Below, piece after piece: positions 26,615 to 35,990 of a stretch of 64,000 bases of DNA. Numbering within the stretch: the stretch's first letter is position 1; each line of letters starts with the position of its first letter. A program made the position numbers and the translations under genes. The notes below the pieces were generated by a model that was given only the letters and a program-made list of their open reading frames with translations, searched no databases and was not told where the DNA came from. Origin of the DNA: Streptomyces showdoensis. Its GTDB lineage: Bacteria; Actinomycetota; Actinomycetes; Streptomycetales; Streptomycetaceae. The DNA is taken from assembly GCF_039535475.1 (NCBI RefSeq), contig NZ_BAAAXG010000024.1, positions 1-64,000 of the forward strand, in the 5' to 3' direction.

Positions 26615-27871
26615 ATGAACGGACGCAGCGTCGCCGTGGTGGGGGCGGGGGTGGCGGGCCTCACCGCCGCCCACTACCTGTCCCGGACGCACGACGTGGT
26701 GCTGTACGAGGCGGACGACCGGCTCGGCGGCCACGCGCACACCCACGAACTGCCCGCCGCGGAGGGCGGGACGGTCCGCGTGGACACCGGCTTCATCGTC
26801 CACAACGAACGCACCTACCCCCAGCTCCTGCGTCTCTTCCGCGAGTTGGACGTCGCCACGCAGGACGCCGAGATGAGCATGTCCGTGCGCTGCGACGGCT
26901 GCGGCCTGGAGTACGCGGGCGCGCGCGGTCTCCGCGGCCTGCTCGGCGGGGGCAACGTCCGGCGGCGCGAGCACCTGCTGACCCTCGCCCACGTGCCCCG
27001 GTTCCACCGTGCCGCCCGCGGCCTGCTCGCCGCCGACGACATGACCCTCACGCTCGGCGGTTTCCTCCGCGCCCACCGCTTCTCCGCCCACTTCGTCAGC
27101 CACTTCGCGATCCCGCTCGTCTCCTCCGTCTGGTCCTGCGCCCCCGACACGGCGCTGCGCTACCCGGCCGTGTACCTCTTCCGCTTCCTCGACCACCACG
27201 GGCTCCTCTCCGTGACCGGATCCCCCCAGTGGAAGACCGTCACCGGTGGCTCCGCCGCATACGTCGAACGCCTCGCCAAGTCGATCCCCTCCGTACGGAT
27301 CGACACCGCGGTGCGCGCCGTGACCCGGGGAGACGGCCGCGCCACGGTCGTCACCACGGACGGCGCGTCGGCCGAACACGCCGCCGTCGTCCTCGCGGTC
27401 CACCCCGACCAGGCCCTGCGGCTGCTCGCCGACCCCACCGAGCAGGAACGGCGGGTCCTCGGCGCGTTCACGTACTCCCGCAACCCGACCGTCCTGCACC
27501 GCGACACGAGCCTGCTGCCGCGCTCGCCCCACGCCCGGGCCTCCTGGAACTACCTCCTGCCGTCCTGCACCGCCCGCCCGGGCTCCGTGCAGGTCAGCTA
27601 CGACATGAACCGGCTCCAGCGGCTCCGCACCCGCGAGCCGCACGTCGTCACCCTCAACCCCGGCGACCGCGTCGACCCCTCGACGGTGCTGTCCCGCATG
27701 ACGTACGAACACCCCGTCTACACCCCGGAGTCGGTGGCCGCCCAGCGGCTGCTGCCGACCCTGCGCACGCCCGTCACCGCCTACGCCGGCGCGTACCACG
27801 GCTGGGGCTTCCACGAGGACGGCTGCCGCTCGGGTGTCGAGGCCGCCCGTCACCTGGGAGCCCGGACATGA
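26615..27871 (+). CDS. FAD-dependent amine-oxidase-family oxidoreductase
   Basis: 418-residue flavoprotein. FAD-binding motif VVGAGVAGLTAAHYL is at the N-terminus, followed by EADDRLGGHAHT and VDTGFIVHNERTYP, typical of the family that precedes DUF1365 and CFA-synthase-like genes in many bacteria (Rv0449c in M. tuberculosis). It probably oxidises or desaturates a membrane fatty acyl group. ATG at 26615; the stop overlaps the next start as ATGA. First gene of a four-gene operon in which every junction overlaps by four bases. Confidence 0.88.
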   Translation: MNGRSVAVVGAGVAGLTAAHYLSRTHDVVLYEADDRLGGHAHTHELPAAEGGTVRVDTGFIVHNERTYPQLLRLFRELDVATQDAEMSMSVRCDGCGLEYAGARGLRGLLGGGNVRRREHLLTLAHVPRFHRAARGLLAADDMTLTLGGFLRAHRFSAHFVSHFAIPLVSSVWSCAPDTALRYPAVYLFRFLDHHGLLSVTGSPQWKTVTGGSAAYVERLAKSIPSVRIDTAVRAVTRGDGRATVVTTDGASAEHAAVVLAVHPDQALRLLADPTEQERRVLGAFTYSRNPTVLHRDTSLLPRSPHARASWNYLLPSCTARPGSVQVSYDMNRLQRLRTREPHVVTLNPGDRVDPSTVLSRMTYEHPVYTPESVAAQRLLPTLRTPVTAYAGAYHGWGFHEDGCRSGVEAARHLGART

Positions 27872-28624
27872 AGACGACCGCCCCGATACCGCCCCTCGTA
27901 CCGGCCCTGTACGAGACGGAGATCGCGCACACCCGCGTCACCCCGCTCCGGCACAGGCTCCGGCACCGCACCTACATGTGGCTGGTCGACCTCGACGACC
28001 CGCCGCTCCTGCCCCGTCCGCTCCGGCCGCTCGCCCGCTTCGACCCGGCCGACCACTTCGACGGCGACGCCCCCTCCCTCCGGGCCGGGCTCGACGCCCG
28101 CCTGGCCGCGCACGGCGTCCACGACGCGGACGGCCGGGTGCTGATGCTCGCCCACGCGCGGGTGCTCGGACACGTCTTCAACCCGCTCACCCTCTACTGG
28201 TGCCACGACCGTGCCGGCCGGCTGGTCTGCGTCGTGGCCGAGGTGCACAACACGTACGGCGGACGGCACACGTACCTGCTGCGCACCGACGAGCGAGGCC
28301 GCGCCGAGACGGCCAAGGACTTCTACGTCTCGCCGTTCCTGGACGTCGCGGGCACCTACCGGATGCGGCTGCCGCTCCCCCGGCGACCGCCTCGACCTGA
28401 CCGTCCAGCTCCGCCACACCGACGGCAGCCGCCCCCTGACCGCCACCGTCCGCGGCACCCGGCGGCCCGCCGGCCCCCGTGGCCTCCTGGCGGCCGCGCT
28501 CCGCCACCCCTGGTCGACGGCGGCCGTCTCCCTCGGCATCCGCCGCCATGGCGTCCACCTCTACCTCAAGGGCCTCCGCGTCCGGCCCCGCACCATCCCC
28601 ACCCCGCAGGAAGGCACCCCGTGA
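27868..28624 (+). CDS. DUF1365 protein (frameshift)
   Basis: About 251 residues after correction. Family hallmarks are RHRTYMWLVDLDD, LAHARVLGHVFNPLTLYWCHD and EVHNTYGGRHTYLL, then KDFYVSPFLDVAGTY. The frame is lost after RMRLPLP. Removing one C from the five-C run at 28377-28381 restores GDRLDLTVQLRHTDG through to a stop that overlaps the next GTG (GTGA). Homologues are always next to amine-oxidase and CFA-synthase-like genes and are needed for modified fatty acids in some bacteria, but the reaction is not known to me. Confidence 0.85.
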
Positions 28625-29982
28625 CCCTCTCGTCCCCACTGCCCGCCACCCACGACGTCCGCGGGGGCCGCGTCGAGGTCGACCCCGACCGCTGGCCGGA
28701 CGTCGCCCGCGCCCCGCACGCCTCCGCCGTGCGCACCGCCGTGGCGCGCCGCATCATCGGACGCGCGCTCGCCCGGCTGCCCCTGCGGACCGAGACGGCC
28801 GGCGGCACCACCGCCGTCCCGGCGCCGCGGGACGGCGACGCCGGCGCCGCACCGACGCTCACGCTGCACGACCCCGAGGCATTCCACCGGCGGATCGCCT
28901 CGGACGGGCTGATCGGCTTCGGGGAGTCGTACATGGCCGGCGAGTGGGACGCCGACGACCTCGTGGGCGTCCTCACCGTCCTCGCCCGTCACGTCGACGA
29001 GCTCGTCCCCGCCCCGCTGCACCGCCTCAGGGGAGCCTGGGTGCGGCGCAGGCCGCGCGCCGACCTCAACACCCCCGACGGGTCCCGCGAGAACATCCGC
29101 CGTCACTACGACCTCTCCAATGAGCTCTTCGCCCTCTTCCTCGACCCCGGACTCAGCTACTCGTCGGCCGTCTTCGACCCCCTCCCCAGCGCCTCCGGGG
29201 TCCTCTCCGACGCGGCCTTCACCGCCGCCCAGCACCGCAAGATCGACCGGCTCCTCGACCTGGCGGAGACCGGCCCGGGCACCGAGCTCCTGGAGATCGG
29301 CACCGGCTGGGGCGAACTCGCGATCCGCGCCGCGGCCCGCGGGGCCCGAGTCCGCACCGTCACGCTCTCCGAGGAGCAGCTCGCCCTCGCGCGGGACCGC
29401 GTCGCCCGGGCCGGCTTCGCCGACCGCGTGACCGTCGAACTCCTCGACTACCGGGCCGTACGGGGCCGGTACGACGCCGTCGTCAGCGTCGAGATGATCG
29501 AGGCCGTCGGCGCCGAGTTCTGGCCCGACTACTTCGCCGCGCTCCGCCGCCTCCTCGCCCCCGGCGGCCGGGTCGCGCTCCAGGCCATCACGATGCCGCA
29601 CGAACGGATGCTCGCGACCGCCCGCACCCACACCTGGATCAGCAAGTACGTCTTCCCCGGCGGCCTCATCCCCTCGCCGGAGGCCATCGCCCGCGAGTCC
29701 GCCGCCGCCGGACTGCGCATCACCCACGACACCGGCTTCGGCGGCCACTACGCGGAGACCCTCCGCCAGTGGCGCGCCCGCTTCCGGCACGAGGAGGCGG
29801 CCGTCGAGGCCCTCGGCTTCGACCGGATCTTCCGCCGCATGTGGGAGTTCTACCTCGCCTGGTCCGAGGCCGGGTTCCGCGCCCACTACCTCGACGTCCG
29901 CCAGCTCCGGCTCGTCGCCGACGACACGGGCTCGGCCTCCTCCTCTTCCTCCTCGGCCGACCGGTACGGGGAGACGCCGTGA
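28621..29982 (+). CDS. Cyclopropane-fatty-acid-synthase-family methyltransferase (UfaA1-like)
   Basis: 453-residue SAM-dependent enzyme acting on unsaturated phospholipid acyl chains. It has an N-terminal lipid-binding region with FHRRIASDGLIGFGESYMAGEW, a conserved ENIRRHYDLSNELF segment, SAM motif LLEIGTGWGELAIRAA at about 222-237 and VSVEMIEAVG. The product may be a cyclopropane or other methylated acyl chain; homologues in the Rhodobacter singlet-oxygen regulon take part in furan fatty acid synthesis. The last 15 residues are Ser-rich. GTG start overlaps the DUF1365 stop. Confidence 0.9.
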   Translation: MTLSSPLPATHDVRGGRVEVDPDRWPDVARAPHASAVRTAVARRIIGRALARLPLRTETAGGTTAVPAPRDGDAGAAPTLTLHDPEAFHRRIASDGLIGFGESYMAGEWDADDLVGVLTVLARHVDELVPAPLHRLRGAWVRRRPRADLNTPDGSRENIRRHYDLSNELFALFLDPGLSYSSAVFDPLPSASGVLSDAAFTAAQHRKIDRLLDLAETGPGTELLEIGTGWGELAIRAAARGARVRTVTLSEEQLALARDRVARAGFADRVTVELLDYRAVRGRYDAVVSVEMIEAVGAEFWPDYFAALRRLLAPGGRVALQAITMPHERMLATARTHTWISKYVFPGGLIPSPEAIARESAAAGLRITHDTGFGGHYAETLRQWRARFRHEEAAVEALGFDRIFRRMWEFYLAWSEAGFRAHYLDVRQLRLVADDTGSASSSSSSADRYGETP

Positions 29983-30812
29983 GCCCCGTCGACACCACGG
30001 CGCTCGGCTCCGTCCTGGCCGCCTCGGCCGCCGCCGCCCTCGTCGTCATGCTGGTGGCCTTCGCCGTCGGCACCGCCCGGCGGCTGCACCGAATCGTCGA
30101 CGTCGCCTGGGGCATCGCCTTCGCCGCCGTCGCGTCGGTGTCCTGGTTCCTGGCGGACGGCCACGGCGACGACGTCCGGCGGAGCCTCGTCGCGCTCGCG
30201 ACCGTCGTCTGGGGACTGCGGCTCGCCGCCCACATCGCCCGCCGGGGGCGCGGCCACGGGGAGGACCCCCGGTACGCGCGCATGCTCGCCCGCGCCCGCG
30301 GCAACCCCGCCCTCTACGCCTTGGGGAAGGTGTACCTGCTCCAGGGCGCCCTCGTCTGGCTGGTCTCGCTGCCCGTCCAGTTCGCGGTCCTGACGCCCCG
30401 GCCACCGGACGCGACCTTGTACCTGGGGCTCGCCGTCTGGGCGGCCGGAGTCGCCTGCGAGGCGGTGGGGGACCACCAGCTCGCCCGCTTCAAGTCGGAC
30501 CCGGCCAACCGGGGGCGCGTCATGGACCGGGGCCTGTGGAGCTGGACCCGTCACCCGAACTACTTCGGTGACTTCCTGGTGTGGTGGGGGCTGTACCTGA
30601 CGGCCTGCGCCACCTGGCAGACCGCCCTGCTCTCCCTGGTCTCCCCGCTCGTCATGAGCGGCCTCCTCATCTGGGGCAGCGGCAAACGGCTCCTGGAGGC
30701 CCACATGCGGGACCGGCCGGGCTACGCGGAGTACCGGGCCCGGACGAGCGGCTTCGTCCCCCTGCCGCCCCGCCCGCGGCGGCCGGGGACGCCGGGGCCG
30801 CCCCGTCCCTGA
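29979..30812 (+). CDS. DUF1295 membrane protein (steroid-reductase-like fold)
   Basis: 277 residues, about seven membrane helices. The C-terminal signature GLWSWTRHPNYFGDFLVWWGLYL with later PGYAEYRARTSGFVP is that of DUF1295, related to 3-oxo-5-alpha-steroid 4-dehydrogenases and isoprenylcysteine methyltransferases. It corresponds by position to Rv0446c of the mycobacterial sigK locus. It probably reduces a membrane lipid intermediate made by the preceding enzymes. GTG at 29979 overlaps the upstream stop (GTGA). Confidence 0.9.
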   Translation: MSPVDTTALGSVLAASAAAALVVMLVAFAVGTARRLHRIVDVAWGIAFAAVASVSWFLADGHGDDVRRSLVALATVVWGLRLAAHIARRGRGHGEDPRYARMLARARGNPALYALGKVYLLQGALVWLVSLPVQFAVLTPRPPDATLYLGLAVWAAGVACEAVGDHQLARFKSDPANRGRVMDRGLWSWTRHPNYFGDFLVWWGLYLTACATWQTALLSLVSPLVMSGLLIWGSGKRLLEAHMRDRPGYAEYRARTSGFVPLPPRPRRPGTPGPPRP

Positions 30813-30829
30813 GCCGCCCGGGGCCGGCG

Positions 30830-31927
30830 TCACGAGCCGGTCCCGATGGCCCCGCCGACCCCCTCGGCGCCCTCGCCCTCCCCGTACAGCCGGGAGATCA
30901 GGGCGAGGGCCTCGCGCAGCCCGGTGGGACGTACCGTGCCGGGCACGGGCGTCCGGCCGGGCCAGCCGGGGCCCGCGAGGAGGACCTGGGGCGAGGTGCG
31001 CGCTCCCCGCACCCCGAACGCCGCCCGCGCGATGTGCTGGGCGAGGCCGGGGTTGGCGGTGGACCGGGATTGGGACCAGAGGACGACGGCGGCGGGCCCC
31101 GAGTGCCTGACCGCCGCGTCGAGGGCCTCGGCGGGCACGGCCGCGCCGAACATCCTGGTCGGCACCCCGCGTTCGGCCAGGCCCGCGGCGAGCGCTTCCA
31201 GGGGCAGCGTGTGCTGCTCCGAAGGGACGCACGTCAGCAGGACCGGAGACGCCTGGGAGGTGACCACGGGTCCGGAGACGGCGGCCCGCCGCAGCGTCGT
31301 GGAGATGTGCCAGGAGAGCAGGTGCTCCACCTCGACGTAACGGTCGTCCGACGACTCCCACTTGCGGCCCACCGCGCGCAGGGTCGGCGCCATGATCTCC
31401 TCCCAGGTGGTGACCAGGCCGTACTCCGCGAGCGCCGCCCGGAGCAGCTCCTCCATGGCGGGCGCGTCGAGCCGCACGGCGGCCCGGGCCAGACCCCGGC
31501 ACTCCTGCCGCACGTCGCCCAGCGGCAGTCCGCTGCCGGCAGCCGACCGCCGGGAGGGCGCCGCCGGTGCCGGCCGGGGTTCCGCTCCGGCCTCCGGTCC
31601 GGCTTCCCCTCTGGGTGCGGCCTGCGCGGTGACGGGGGCCCGGGCCGGAGCGGCGGCACGCACGTCGGGGGCGTCCCGCGCGTCCGGTGAGGAGCGCTCC
31701 TGCCGGGCGGCCCGCGCCGCCTCGGCCGGCGGGACGCCGGAGGCCGTGAGACGGCACATCTCCTCCAGCATCGCCACGTCCGCGCGGCTCCACCGCCGGT
31801 GGCGTCCCTGCCCGCGCTGGGCCGGGCCGATCCCGTACCGCCGGTCCCAGGAACGCACGGTGGTCGGGGAGACGCCGAGACGCCGGGCCAGGGCACCCGT
31901 GGTGATGCCGGGATCGGTGTCGTGCAT
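30830..31927 (-). CDS. litR: LitR/CarH-type MerR regulator with cobalamin-binding domain
   Basis: 365 residues. A MerR helix-turn-helix lies at about 8-75 (TGALARRLGVSPTTVRSWDRRYG), followed by an Ala/Pro-rich linker (about 80-130), a B12-binding-like helical bundle and a Rossmann domain. This is the family of adenosylcobalamin light sensors that repress carotenoid genes in the dark. The cap motif, W-x9-EH in CarH, is W-x10-EH here (KWESSDDRYVEVEH). The cobalamin-ligand loop is SEQHTLP: the His is present but the usual Gly three residues later is Pro. Binding of B12 is therefore likely, not certain. Confidence 0.82.
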   Translation of the reverse strand: MHDTDPGITTGALARRLGVSPTTVRSWDRRYGIGPAQRGQGRHRRWSRADVAMLEEMCRLTASGVPPAEAARAARQERSSPDARDAPDVRAAAPARAPVTAQAAPRGEAGPEAGAEPRPAPAAPSRRSAAGSGLPLGDVRQECRGLARAAVRLDAPAMEELLRAALAEYGLVTTWEEIMAPTLRAVGRKWESSDDRYVEVEHLLSWHISTTLRRAAVSGPVVTSQASPVLLTCVPSEQHTLPLEALAAGLAERGVPTRMFGAAVPAEALDAAVRHSGPAAVVLWSQSRSTANPGLAQHIARAAFGVRGARTSPQVLLAGPGWPGRTPVPGTVRPTGLREALALISRLYGEGEGAEGVGGAIGTGS

Positions 31928-31988
31928 GGTCACCACCGGGGGGTGCGGGAGCGGGACGGGCAGGTGCGTGCGGAGCCGGGGCACATGG

Positions 31989-32426
31989 TCAGGGACGCCA
32001 GGCCGCGGCCGCCGGGGGAAGGCGCTCGGCCACGCCGTCGGCCAGCCCCTCGAACTCCCCGCGCAGGAACGGCGCGGCCAGTCGTGCGAGGCCCTTGAAG
32101 GTGAGCGACGCACGGTACGTCAGCCGTGTCGCCGTGCCCTCCTCGGCGAACCGCAGGTCGTCCAGCGCCGTCACGGTCTTGTTCTCGCCGCGGAACACCA
32201 GGCGGAAGGGCTCCCGGACGAGGAGTTCGTACCGCAGCTCGGTCGTCCGGCCCCGGAACCGGGACGTGTTGTGCCACCGGGCGCCCCGCCGCACGGGCCC
32301 GTCGTCGAGGCGCACGCAGCGCACGGTGCCGGGGTCCCACTCCTCGGCACGGGTGAAGTCCTCCAGGTAGGCGATGACCTCCGATACGGGCCGTCGCACC
32401 ACGAGCACCCGCTCCACACTGATCAC
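31989..32426 (-). CDS. SRPBCC (START-like) ligand-binding protein
   Basis: 145 residues with a polyketide-cyclase/START-like fold: N-terminal strand VERVLVVRRPVSEVIAYLEDFTRAEEWDPGT, then RTTELRYEL and a long C-terminal helix LARLAAPFLRGEFEGLADGV. GTG at 32424-32426 is preceded by GAGGAGG. Such proteins carry hydrophobic ligands; here it is next to LitR and lipid genes, so a lipid or isoprenoid ligand is plausible. It lies 61 bases upstream of the litR start, on the same strand. Confidence 0.8.
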   Translation of the reverse strand: MISVERVLVVRRPVSEVIAYLEDFTRAEEWDPGTVRCVRLDDGPVRRGARWHNTSRFRGRTTELRYELLVREPFRLVFRGENKTVTALDDLRFAEEGTATRLTYRASLTFKGLARLAAPFLRGEFEGLADGVAERLPPAAAAWRP

Positions 32427-32545
32427 CGTACGGCCTCCTCCGCCTCGCACCGGTCCGCGCTCCGGCACCGGTCGTCCTGGTTTCCGGCGTGGCCCCCGGA
32501 CCGGATGCACCCGAGGATCCGGCCGCGCGGGGGACGGCGTCCGGC

Positions 32546-33067
32546 TCACCAGCCCCACGTGCCGGGACCGCCCTTGAAGGGGCCCTCGATCTCGCGGGTG
32601 ATCCACCCGCCGTAGAAGTCGCCGTCCTGGGCGGTCACCGGCTCCCCGTCGACCGCGCATCCCACCGCGGACGGATAGAAGGCGAGGTGGCCGCGGAGCG
32701 CCTCGTACGGACCGAGGGGTTCCTCGTAGCTCCACGCGGCGCGGGGGACGACGAGCCCGCCGACGACGACGTCCCAGTAGGAGGCGGCGCCCTTCCACTC
32801 GCAGTGGGTGCGTCCGGGCCGGGGGCGCAGGAACTCCGCGCGCACGTCGCGGCGGGGCAGGTAGTACGTCGGTGGGTGGCTGGTCTCCAGGACCCGCAGG
32901 GCGGCGCGGGTGTCCGCGACGATCCGGCCGTCCACCGTCACCGTCACGCGGCGGTCGTCGCCGACCAGGAGGGGCGGGCGCGGGTAGTCCCACACGCTCT
33001 CCGTCGGCCGCTCGCCGGGGTGAGCGGGCCGCCGGACGCCGTCCGCCGCTTCGTCCGCGCCGTCCAT
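32546..33067 (-). CDS. DUF427 protein
   Basis: 173 residues with the DUF427 fold: VTVTVDGRIVADTRAALRVLETSHPPTYYLPRRDV, then RTHCEWKGAASYWDV (the HCEWKG signature) and SYEEPL. It is a small beta-rich domain of unknown role, common in actinobacteria and often near light or redox genes. ATG at 33065-33067 with GAGGAGG four bases upstream. It may share a promoter with the SRPBCC gene 119 bases downstream. Confidence 0.85.
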   Translation of the reverse strand: MDGADEAADGVRRPAHPGERPTESVWDYPRPPLLVGDDRRVTVTVDGRIVADTRAALRVLETSHPPTYYLPRRDVRAEFLRPRPGRTHCEWKGAASYWDVVVGGLVVPRAAWSYEEPLGPYEALRGHLAFYPSAVGCAVDGEPVTAQDGDFYGGWITREIEGPFKGGPGTWGW

Positions 33068-33334
33068 GGGCCCTCCTCGGCTCTCGTCATGGCTCCGCTG
33101 CCCGTTCTTCCGCCCCGCACCGGTCCGCGGATGCGAGGGGGGCGCCCGGCTGGGGCGGACGGGTGAACGGCTCGCCACCGGCCGTGAAGGCGCATCCGGG
33201 CGCTCTTCGGGGCGAGAAAAAGGCATGGAAGCACCACAAAAGGTGCCTCGGTACAGGTCCGTTCGCGCGGAGACCGATCCCCACGGCGGTCGCCCGGGCG
33301 ACGGACGGAACCACGGACAGGCAGGGAAACCGCT

Positions 33335-33928
33335 GTGCGACTCAAAGACGAACTTCCTGTGGACCACCACCTCGCCACCGTGTACCGCTGGGGCGCCGCC
33401 CTCTGCGGCTGCGTCCTGCTCGTGTTCGGCTGCCTCGGCTTCGCCGACGCGCTGAGCCCCTTCGACACCTCCGGCGCGCAGATCGCCGGAATGACCACCA
33501 ACACCGCGCTGAGCTGGATCTCGGTGCTCACCGGGCTGCTCCTCCTGGCCGGCGCGGTCGCGGGCGGGAACACCGCCTCCACCATCAACCTGGCCGTGGG
33601 CGGCGCGTTCCTGCTCAGCGGCTTCTACCACCTGTTCGTGCTCGACCGGCCCGCCAACTTCCTCGACTTCGGCATGACCAACGTGATGTTCAGCTTCCTC
33701 ATGGGGCTCCTGATCCTCACGTTCGGCATGTACGGGCGGGTGTCCAGCAAGCTGTCGCACGACAACCCCTACTGGCGCAGGCGCCACCCGCGCGAGGCCG
33801 CCGCGGAGTCGCTGGCACGCCGCCGTCGCCTCGCCGCGGCGTCCCTCCCGCCCGGGGCCGCGCGCACCACGGCTCCGGCGCTCCCCGGATCGGCCGGTGC
33901 GGCGGTTTCCGAAGGGCCCCCGAGGTGA
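33335..33928 (+). CDS. DUF4383 membrane protein
   Basis: 197 residues. Four membrane helices are seen: WGAALCGCVLLVFGCLGF, ISVLTGLLLLAGAVAG, INLAVGGAFLLSGFYHLFVL and MFSFLMGLLILTFGMYG. The tail is Arg/Ala-rich and cytoplasmic. This matches DUF4383, a stress-associated membrane family of unknown function. GTG start at 33335. Its stop overlaps the following SDR start by four bases (GTGA). Confidence 0.85.
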   Translation: MRLKDELPVDHHLATVYRWGAALCGCVLLVFGCLGFADALSPFDTSGAQIAGMTTNTALSWISVLTGLLLLAGAVAGGNTASTINLAVGGAFLLSGFYHLFVLDRPANFLDFGMTNVMFSFLMGLLILTFGMYGRVSSKLSHDNPYWRRRHPREAAAESLARRRRLAAASLPPGAARTTAPALPGSAGAAVSEGPPR

Positions 33929-34614
33929 CCGCGGTCCTGGTCGTGGGGGCGACGGGGATGGTCGGCGGGCTCGCCGCGCGGGCCCTGCACCGGCAGGGCG
34001 CCTCGGTGGCCCTGGCCGGCCGGAACGCGGAGCGGCTCGCCGACCTGTCACGGCTGCCCGGCGACTGCCCCCGGCGTCGCTTCGACGCCTACGACCTCGA
34101 CGGCTGCGCGGCCCTCGCACCCTGGGCGGCCCGCTCCCTCGGGCGCCTGGACCGTGTCGTCGTGGCCGTCGGCGTGGCGGGCTTCGGCCCGGCCGAAAGC
34201 GTCGACGAGCCCGCCGCCGAGCACCTCATGACCGTGAACGCCCTGGCACCCATGGCGGTGGTCCGGGGCGCCCTGACGGTCCTGGAGGCCGGAGGCGCGA
34301 TCGGCGTCGTCACCGGCGCGGTCGTCGACGCGCCCCCGCGGGGCATGGCCGACTACGCCGCGGCCAAGACGGCCCTCGCCACCTGGCTGGCCGTCGTCGG
34401 CAGGGAACAGCGGGCGCGCGGCGTCCGGATCGTCGACGCGCGCCTGCCGCACCTGGAGGGCGGGTTCGCCGCCCGGGCGGTGACCGGGGAGCCGCCGAGG
34501 CTCCCGCCCGGAGCCGACCCGGCGGCGGCGGTCGAACGGCACCTGCTCGCGCCCTTGGCCGGCGCCCCGGAGCGCCCGCACAGCGTCCCCGGCGCCCCGG
34601 AGCGCCCGCACTGA
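33925..34614 (+). CDS. Short-chain dehydrogenase-like protein
   Basis: 229 residues. Nucleotide-binding motif GATGMVGGLAARAL is at the N-terminus and the YxxxK active-site motif is YAAAK near residue 137. The C-terminus has a short duplicated element (GAPERPH twice, from a 24-base tandem repeat near 34560-34610) not expected in the family. GTG start is coupled to the DUF4383 gene. The substrate is unknown. Confidence 0.82.
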   Translation: MTAVLVVGATGMVGGLAARALHRQGASVALAGRNAERLADLSRLPGDCPRRRFDAYDLDGCAALAPWAARSLGRLDRVVVAVGVAGFGPAESVDEPAAEHLMTVNALAPMAVVRGALTVLEAGGAIGVVTGAVVDAPPRGMADYAAAKTALATWLAVVGREQRARGVRIVDARLPHLEGGFAARAVTGEPPRLPPGADPAAAVERHLLAPLAGAPERPHSVPGAPERPH

Positions 34615-34640
34615 GCGGCCCCGGGGCGCCGGTGCGTCCC

Positions 34641-35768
34641 TCAGGCGTGCGGGCTGTCGGCGCCGGCCGCCGCGGGGCGCTCCGCGCGGGCGGGGCAGCA
34701 GCCGATCGGGCAGAGGTCGTGCGAGGGGCCGAGCGCGCCCAGGGCGCAGCGCTCGGCGCGCTGCCCGCGTTCGGTGGCGGCGCGTTCCAGGACGAGGTCG
34801 CGCACGGCCGCCGCGAACCGCGGGTCGGCCCCGACGGTCGCCGAGCGGCGGACCGGGAGGCCGAGCTCGGCGGCTTTGGCGGTGGCCTCGGTGTCGAGGT
34901 CGTAGAGGACCTCCATGTGGTCGGAGACGAAGCCGATGGGGACCATGACGACCGCGGGCGCCCCGGCGCCGTGCAGCTCCTCCAGGTGCTCGCAGATGTC
35001 AGGTTCCAGCCACGGGACGTGCGGGGCGCCGCTGCGCGACTGGTACACGAGCTGCCAGGGGTGTGCGACGCCGGTCTCCTCGCGGACGGCGTCGGCGACC
35101 AGCCGGGCCACGTCCAGGTGCTGCTTCACGTAGGCGCCGCCCTCGCCGTGGTCGGCGACGGGGCCCGAGGTGTCGGCGGCGGAGTCGGGGATGGAGTGCG
35201 TGGTGAACGCGAGGTGCGCCCCGGCCCGCACGGACGGGTCGAGCTCGTCGAGCGAGGCGAGGACGCCCTCGACCATGGGGCGGACGAAGCCGGGGTGGTT
35301 GAAGTAGTGCCGCAGCTTGTCGATGCGGGGCAGCGGGAGTCCCTCCGCTTCCAGCTCGGCGAGGGAGTCCGCCAGGTTCTCGCGGTACTGGCGGCAGCCG
35401 GAGTAGGAGGCGTAGGCGCTGGTGGCGAGGACGGCGATGTGACGCCGGCCGTCGGTGATCATCTCGCGCAGGGTGTCGGTGAGGTACGGCGCCCAGTTCC
35501 GGTTGCCCCAGTAGACCGGCAGGCCGAGGCCGGCCTCGGCGAAGTCCGCGCGCAGGGCGTCGAGCAGCGCGCGGTTCTGGTCGTTGATGGGGCTGACGCC
35601 ACCGAAGAGGAAGTAGTGCTGCCCCACCTCCTTCAGCCGTTCCTTGGGGATGCCACGGCCGCGGGTCACGTTCTCCAGGAACGGGACCACGTCGTCCGGG
35701 CCCTCGGGGCCCCCGAAGGAGAGCAGCAGCAGGGCGTCGTACGGGGCGGGATCGAGCTCGTCGGACAT
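34641..35768 (-). CDS. hemH: Ferrochelatase (coproporphyrin ferrochelatase type)
   Basis: 375 residues. Inserts iron into coproporphyrin III (actinobacterial pathway) or protoporphyrin. Seen: [21 protein letters not shown] at the start, [11 protein letters not shown], the active-site His in [11 protein letters not shown] and [20 protein letters not shown]. Cysteines in YSGCRQY and the C-terminal DLCPIGCCP match the [2Fe-2S] ligands of mycobacterial ferrochelatase. Its presence in a light-response block suggests heme supply for stress enzymes or porphyrin control, or simply a genome neighbour; the sequence does not decide. Confidence 0.95.
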   Translation of the reverse strand: MSDELDPAPYDALLLLSFGGPEGPDDVVPFLENVTRGRGIPKERLKEVGQHYFLFGGVSPINDQNRALLDALRADFAEAGLGLPVYWGNRNWAPYLTDTLREMITDGRRHIAVLATSAYASYSGCRQYRENLADSLAELEAEGLPLPRIDKLRHYFNHPGFVRPMVEGVLASLDELDPSVRAGAHLAFTTHSIPDSAADTSGPVADHGEGGAYVKQHLDVARLVADAVREETGVAHPWQLVYQSRSGAPHVPWLEPDICEHLEELHGAGAPAVVMVPIGFVSDHMEVLYDLDTEATAKAAELGLPVRRSATVGADPRFAAAVRDLVLERAATERGQRAERCALGALGPSHDLCPIGCCPARAERPAAAGADSPHA

Positions 35769-35990
35769 CGGGGGTTCCTCGCATCGGGCGGACGGTTCGC
35801 TACGGGTCCTTCGGCGCGCGGCCCGGCAGGGATGCGGTGTGCCCCGTACGGGCGACCGCCGGCGCGGCCGAGGCCGCCGGGGGCGGGCGGGGAGGACGAG
35901 GGCCCGGAGCACCGGCTGCGGAGCGCGCATCCGCCGGAGCGCTCCGTACGGAAGAGCTTCCCACCGACACCCTCGAGGAGCGTCCAGCCC

